Assembly: GCA_050292445.1 (NCBI GenBank)
Contig: JBNKLQ010000255.1
Coordinates: 1-8,539 of the forward strand
DNA length: 8,539 nt
Source: Leptofilum sp050292445
GTDB lineage: Bacteria > Chloroflexota > Anaerolineae > Promineifilales > Promineifilaceae
Reading direction: 5' to 3'
A program made the translations under genes and the position numbers. Under the pieces are notes generated by a model. That model ran no database searches. It was given only the letters and a program-made list of their open reading frames with translations, and was not told where the DNA came from. This document shows, in pieces, positions 6,073 through 8,539 of the stretch. Position 1 is the stretch's first letter; each line of letters opens with the position of its first letter.

Positions 6073-6945
6073 ATGACCCAACGTCCCGAAACGATTGCCG
6101 AACATCAAGAAAGCATCACCCGGGTGATGTTGTTTATTCAGGCACGATTGGACGAACCGCCCAGCCTGGATGAAGTAGCGGAGGTGGCGGCGTTCTCGGC
6201 GTATCATTTCCACCGTCTATTCACCGCATACACTGGCGAGAGTCTGAGTGCGTTTGTCCGTCGCCTCCGGCTGGAGCGGGCAGCCAACCGGCTGCGACAA
6301 ACATTTGATCCCATCACGGAGATTGCTCTGGATGCCGGGTACGAGACGCCGACGAATTTTGGTAAGGCGTTCCGGCAGCAGTTTGGCCAGTCGCCATCGG
6401 AATTTCGGGAGAATAACCATTTGTTGGATACGGCCGTTTTCCGCCAAAACTGTACTGAGGAATTCCCAAAAATGAACCCTAAAATTCTAAACCTGGAACC
6501 GCAAACCGTCCTGTTTGTGCGTCGCACTGGCCCTTACGGAGAGGCATCTGCCGCTGCCTTTGGTGCGCTTTTACCTTTTGCCTACAGCCACAAACTCATC
6601 AACAAAAAAACGCAGATGATTGGCATCTCCCACGACAGCCCGGACATCACCGACGCCGACAAGCTGCGTTACGATGCCTGTATCACCCTGAGCCAGCCGG
6701 TTCAGCCGCAGGGAGAGTTTAACCTGCAAACCATTGCGGGAGGGCGATACGCTCTTTTTGTCCACAAAGGGCCTTATGAAAAGTTTGACGAAACGTACCG
6801 CCTGATTTTTGGGCGATGGCTGGCCCAAAGTGGCGAACGCCTGCGGGATGATCCCATTTTTGAGCGCTACCTAAACCGCGATCCGCGCCGTACCAGGCCA
6901 GAAAATTTGCGCACGGAGATTTACGTGCCGCTGACCAGACCCTAA
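6073..6945 (+). CDS. AraC-family regulator with C-terminal GyrI-like effector domain
   Basis: The 290-residue protein has the Rob/BmrR-like layout: DNA-binding domain first, effector-binding domain second. Residues about 12-115 form the paired AraC helix-turn-helix region: LDEVAEVAAFSAYHFHRLF (32-50) with YTGESLSAFVRRLRLERA, then ITEIALDAGYETPTNFGKAF (81-100) with GQSPSEFRE. Residues about 137-288 are GyrI-like, with paired pocket segments VRRTGPYGEAS (149-159) and FVHKGPYEKFDETY (229-242), and the conserved tail DPIFERYLNRDP...TEIYVPL. It probably senses a small molecule and activates stress or efflux genes; targets are unknown, and the MFS gene 170 nt downstream is an obvious candidate. The ATG at 6073 is chosen because homology begins there and GTGAG sits 6 nt upstream; the open frame upstream is repeat sequence. 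The stop codon lies inside a 16-bp inverted repeat. Confidence 0.9.
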   Translation: MTQRPETIAEHQESITRVMLFIQARLDEPPSLDEVAEVAAFSAYHFHRLFTAYTGESLSAFVRRLRLERAANRLRQTFDPITEIALDAGYETPTNFGKAFRQQFGQSPSEFRENNHLLDTAVFRQNCTEEFPKMNPKILNLEPQTVLFVRRTGPYGEASAAAFGALLPFAYSHKLINKKTQMIGISHDSPDITDADKLRYDACITLSQPVQPQGEFNLQTIAGGRYALFVHKGPYEKFDETYRLIFGRWLAQSGERLRDDPIFERYLNRDPRRTRPENLRTEIYVPLTRP

Positions 6946-6996
6946 GGGTTTGGTATTCGCAAATTTAACCTGACTCAAAGCAAACCCTTAGGGTCT
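6937..6996. repeat. Perfect 16-bp inverted repeat spanning the AraC-gene stop codon
   Basis: AGACCCTAAGGGTTTG (6937-6952) is repeated exactly in inverse (6981-6996) around a 28-nt loop. Each arm contains the short palindrome CCCTAAGGG. The left arm includes the TAA stop (6943-6945) and the last two codons of the AraC-type gene. No T-run follows the right arm, so an intrinsic terminator is unlikely; the terminator-like hairpin is further on at 7049-7080. It is probably a dispersed palindromic element inserted at the gene's end, or an mRNA 3'-end structure. Confidence 0.75.
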
Positions 6997-7022
6997 CCCA
7001 AGGCAAATCCCCCAATTTCGGA

Positions 7023-7028
7023 TACAAT
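7023..7028 (+). promoter_or_regulatory. Weak candidate -10 box upstream of the MFS gene
   Basis: TACAAT matches five of six -10 positions, but the -35 position at 17 nt spacing (AAGGCA) matches only three. If used, transcription would start near 7035 and pass through the 7049-7080 hairpin before the MFS gene. The evidence is thin. Confidence 0.25.
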
Positions 7029-7048
7029 TTAGCCACCTACAACTGAAA

Positions 7049-7088
7049 AAACAGCACTCAGAGCGTTCTGGGTGCTGTTTGTTGTTTG
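7049..7088 (+). terminator. Intrinsic-terminator-like hairpin between regulator and MFS genes
   Basis: AAACAGCACTCAGA (7049-7062) pairs with TCTGGGTGCTGTTT (7067-7080) over 14 bp, including one wobble, with a 4-nt loop. A G-interrupted T-rich tail (TTTGTTGTTTG) follows. An A-run (GAAAAAA) precedes the stem, so the structure could work in both directions. It most simply ends the GyrI-like/AraC transcript. It could also be an attenuator in the MFS leader, since the MFS ribosome site begins 16 nt after the tail. Confidence 0.65.
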
Positions 7089-7103
7089 TGGACTATTTTC
7101 TAT

Positions 7104-7108
7104 GGGAG
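7104..7108 (+). promoter_or_regulatory. Ribosome-binding site deciding the TTG start of the MFS gene
   Basis: GGGAG ends 6 nt before the TTG at 7115, good Shine-Dalgarno spacing. No ATG or GTG in the MFS frame lies between the terminator hairpin and the first membrane helix. The TTG at 7079 lies inside the right arm of the hairpin and has no ribosome site, so 7115 is the better start. Confidence 0.6.
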
Positions 7109-7114
7109 ACAATT

Positions 7115-8338
7115 TTGGCAAATCCGCCGTTAGACACAAATGAGGCTGAAGTACAGCCCGATATTTCGGTTAACCGTCTGATCATCATTGGTTTGTTAAC
7201 GCGCCTGGTGACGGATACGGCCGTACAGTTCTTTTTCCCCTTTTTGCCCGTCATTGCTGAAGGGCTGCGCACTACCAGCGTCACGGTTGGTCGATTGGTG
7301 AGCTTGCGCAGTGCGATGGGGTTGTTTTCTCCGGCGTTTGGCTACCAGGCATATTTGCGCGGTTATCGCACCGTGATGCGCTTTGGGCTGCTGCTGGCGG
7401 CCATCGGCTACCTTATTGTAGGGTTGAGCAGCTCGCTCTGGCTGGTGGCTGTTGGGATGGTGATGGGTGGGCTGGGTACGTTTGCCTTTGCACCCATCTT
7501 GCAGGCCTATCTGAGTGCCCGCCTGCCGTTCCACCGCCGGGCGCGGGGGCTGGGGAAGGTGGAATATGCCTGGGCGCTGGCGGGCATTGTGGGTCTTTAT
7601 TTGGCCGGGCTGCTCATCGAAGCGCTGGGCTGGCGTGCGCCTCTTTTTGTGTTGAGTGGCTTGCTGCTGCTGGCCTTTGTGGGATACGGCCGTTTACCGA
7701 CTGCCCGTCATATCAAACCACCCGCAACCCCCAAAACGCCCTTTTCCTGGCAAAGCGTTCTTGCCTTTTTTGAACTGGGCCAAAATAAGCGATCCGCCTC
7801 GGTGGCGCTGCTGGTGGTGGGCCTGAACATGATGGCTGCCATGAATGTATTCATCAGCTATGGCACCTGGCTGGACCGGGAATATGGTCTGGGCGCAGTG
7901 GCGCTGGGTACGGTTGCCCTCATTTTGGGCGTGGCTGATCTAAGCGGCAGTGTGTTAATGAGCCTGGTGGGTGACAAGTTTGGCCTGCGCCGGAGCGTGC
8001 TGTTAGGATCAATTCTGGCTTGCCTGGGCTATGGTCTGTTGCCTGTGTTCAACCAAGGTTTGGTGGTGGCGGTGCTGGGCCTAATTGTGGCTCGCTTTGC
8101 CTTTGAGTTTACCGTGGTGGGATTGATTGCTCTGGTCAGCGAACAAGCCCCTGCTTATCGCGGTAAGATGATGACTTTGGCAGCGGCAGCCGCATTACTG
8201 GGTTCCAGCACGGCGGGCTTCATTGGCCCCTGGGTGTACGAGCGTTTTCAAGTGCTGGGGTTGAGCCTGATTTCAGCCAGCATCATCGGGGCTAGCATTG
8301 TTTTGCTGCGCTTTTTTGTGCGCGAGCGCGCAGAATAA
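7115..8338 (+). CDS. MFS-family transporter
   Basis: With the TTG start at 7115 the protein has 407 residues, normal for a 12-helix major facilitator. Hydrophobic helices run throughout, for example RLIIIGLLTRLVTDTAVQFF (first helix), MRFGLLLAAIGYLIVGLSSS, LFVLSGLLLLAFVGY, then a longer central loop (HIKPPATPKTPF...ELGQNKRSAS) and a second half with VALLVVGLNMMAAMNVFISY and GTVALILGVADLSGSVLMSL. SLVGDKFGLRRSV in the second half is the motif-A-like loop (G-D-K-x-G-x-R-R); its first-half counterpart, FGYQAYLRGYRTVM, is degenerate. Substrate cannot be read from sequence; the adjacent effector-binding regulator makes drug or metabolite efflux plausible. It is separated from the AraC gene by a terminator-like hairpin, so it may be its own transcription unit. 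The fold is secure, the substrate unknown. Confidence 0.85.
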   Translation: MANPPLDTNEAEVQPDISVNRLIIIGLLTRLVTDTAVQFFFPFLPVIAEGLRTTSVTVGRLVSLRSAMGLFSPAFGYQAYLRGYRTVMRFGLLLAAIGYLIVGLSSSLWLVAVGMVMGGLGTFAFAPILQAYLSARLPFHRRARGLGKVEYAWALAGIVGLYLAGLLIEALGWRAPLFVLSGLLLLAFVGYGRLPTARHIKPPATPKTPFSWQSVLAFFELGQNKRSASVALLVVGLNMMAAMNVFISYGTWLDREYGLGAVALGTVALILGVADLSGSVLMSLVGDKFGLRRSVLLGSILACLGYGLLPVFNQGLVVAVLGLIVARFAFEFTVVGLIALVSEQAPAYRGKMMTLAAAAALLGSSTAGFIGPWVYERFQVLGLSLISASIIGASIVLLRFFVRERAE

Positions 8339-8340
8339 AA

Positions 8341-8429
8341 AATGGGACGCAGATAAACGCTGATGAACGCAGATTTAGGAAATCTGCACCAATAAAATCT
8401 GCGTTCATCCGGCCAATCTGCGTCCTATT
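8341..8429. repeat. Long interrupted palindrome between MFS and DUF302 genes
   Basis: Two nested pairs of arms form one long hairpin. The outer arms are 8341-8354 (ending GGACGCAGAT) with 8416-8429 (14 bp, one wobble). The inner arms are GATGAACGCAGATTT (8362-8376) with its perfect inverse at 8395-8409 (15 bp), around an 18-nt loop. Short asymmetric bulges separate them. The unit ACGCAGAT recurs in both arms. It fills the 102-nt gap almost completely, beginning 2 nt after the MFS stop and running straight into AAGGAG for the next gene. Elements built from GGACGCAGAT units are, from memory, common in environmental genomes; no mobility gene is present. Confidence 0.8.
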
Positions 8430-8430
8430 A

Positions 8431-8435
8431 AGGAG
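8431..8435 (+). promoter_or_regulatory. Ribosome-binding site of the DUF302 gene, part of a repeated start module
   Basis: AGGAG ends 5 nt before the ATG at 8441. It is the tail of CGTCCTATTAAGGAG (8421-8435), which recurs with one difference as CGTCCCATTAAGGAG (5323-5337) before the GyrI-like gene, also 5 nt from the preferred ATG. Confidence 0.7.
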
Positions 8436-8440
8436 TCAAA

Positions 8441-8539
8441 ATGAGTGAAAATTTGGGATTTGAAGTCTATCTGAACGACAGCTATGAATCGGCCCTGGAA
8501 CGGGTGACTGCCGAATTGAAAAAAGAAGGGTTTGGCATC
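8441..8539 (+). CDS. DUF302-family protein, N-terminal fragment
   Basis: Only the first 33 codons are in the window. They start at an ATG with a well-placed AGGAG site and run open to the edge. The fragment contains LGFEVYLNDSYESALERVTA followed by ELKKEGFGI. This fits the opening of DUF302 proteins, small (about 130-residue) alpha/beta proteins of uncertain function that typically begin with a beta strand, a helix holding ESALERV, and a KxEGFGV/I strand. There is no signal peptide. It follows the MFS gene on the same strand across a hairpin repeat. The family call rests on a short stretch, but the pattern is characteristic. Confidence 0.7.
   Translation, partial: MSENLGFEVYLNDSYESALERVTAELKKEGFGI

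Larger units (their letters stand above)
43..7692. repeat. Dispersed ACGGCCGT palindrome family, scattered sites
   Basis: The interval marks the outermost sites, not one continuous element. The core CGGCCG begins at 43, 336, 766, 1770, 2889, 3285, 4216, 4714, 4758, 5241, 6431, 7218 and 7687: 13 sites where about 2 would be expected. Eight of these are full ACGGCCGT (766, 2889, 4216, 4714, 5241, 6431, 7218, 7687). The flanks often extend the palindrome towards GGAAACGGCCGTTTCC; the sites at 2889 and 4216 match 15 of those 16 bases. They occur in genes of both strands, often encoding E/D-T-A-V, and once between genes. Confidence 0.75.

Noticed and set aside
8341..8429. CRISPR array or tRNA-like structure
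   Set aside because: The repeats are inverted rather than direct with regular spacers, and no cloverleaf or CCA-type end can be drawn.

Overview
The window looks like chromosomal DNA of a Chloroflexota bacterium, probably Anaerolineae-like. This rests on recalled resemblance of the proteins, on the hairpin-rich intergenic repeats, and on a strongly over-used palindrome (ACGGCCGT, 8 copies where about 0.1 would be expected by chance). The phylum is an inference. I see no rRNA, tRNA, CRISPR array, transposase or phage gene.

Left part (1-5147, all on the minus strand). Two consecutive genes encode exported or membrane-anchored proteins with solute-binding domains. One is an anchored binding protein fused to an OmpA-like domain (1045-2670). 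The other is a solute-binding lipoprotein (934 down to 1) whose C-terminus lies outside the window. No permease or ATPase gene accompanies them here. To their right is a tightly coupled pair transcribed from 5147 leftwards: an MscS-type mechanosensitive channel (4260-5147) and a PLP-dependent arginine decarboxylase (2819-4267), overlapping by 8 bases.

Right part (5340-8539, all on the plus strand). A stand-alone GyrI-like protein (5343-5975) is followed by an AraC-type regulator carrying its own GyrI-like effector domain (6073-6945). After a terminator-like hairpin comes an MFS transporter (7115-8338). The beginning of a DUF302-family gene (8441 to the window end) closes the window. Small-molecule sensing domains, a regulator and an efflux-type permease in one direction suggest a drug or metabolite response locus; this is inference from context.

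The gene junctions are the most unusual part. At least four hairpin-forming repeat elements sit exactly at gene borders. The two copies of one element (941-1022 and 5986-6066, inverted relative to each other) each end in GAG exactly 6 nt before a start codon, so the element itself appears to supply the Shine-Dalgarno sequence. Two other hairpins (5288-5322 and 8341-8429) are each followed by the same 15-base module, CGTCCYATTAAGGAG, 5 nt before a start codon. A perfect 16-bp inverted repeat (6937-6996) contains the stop codon of the AraC gene.
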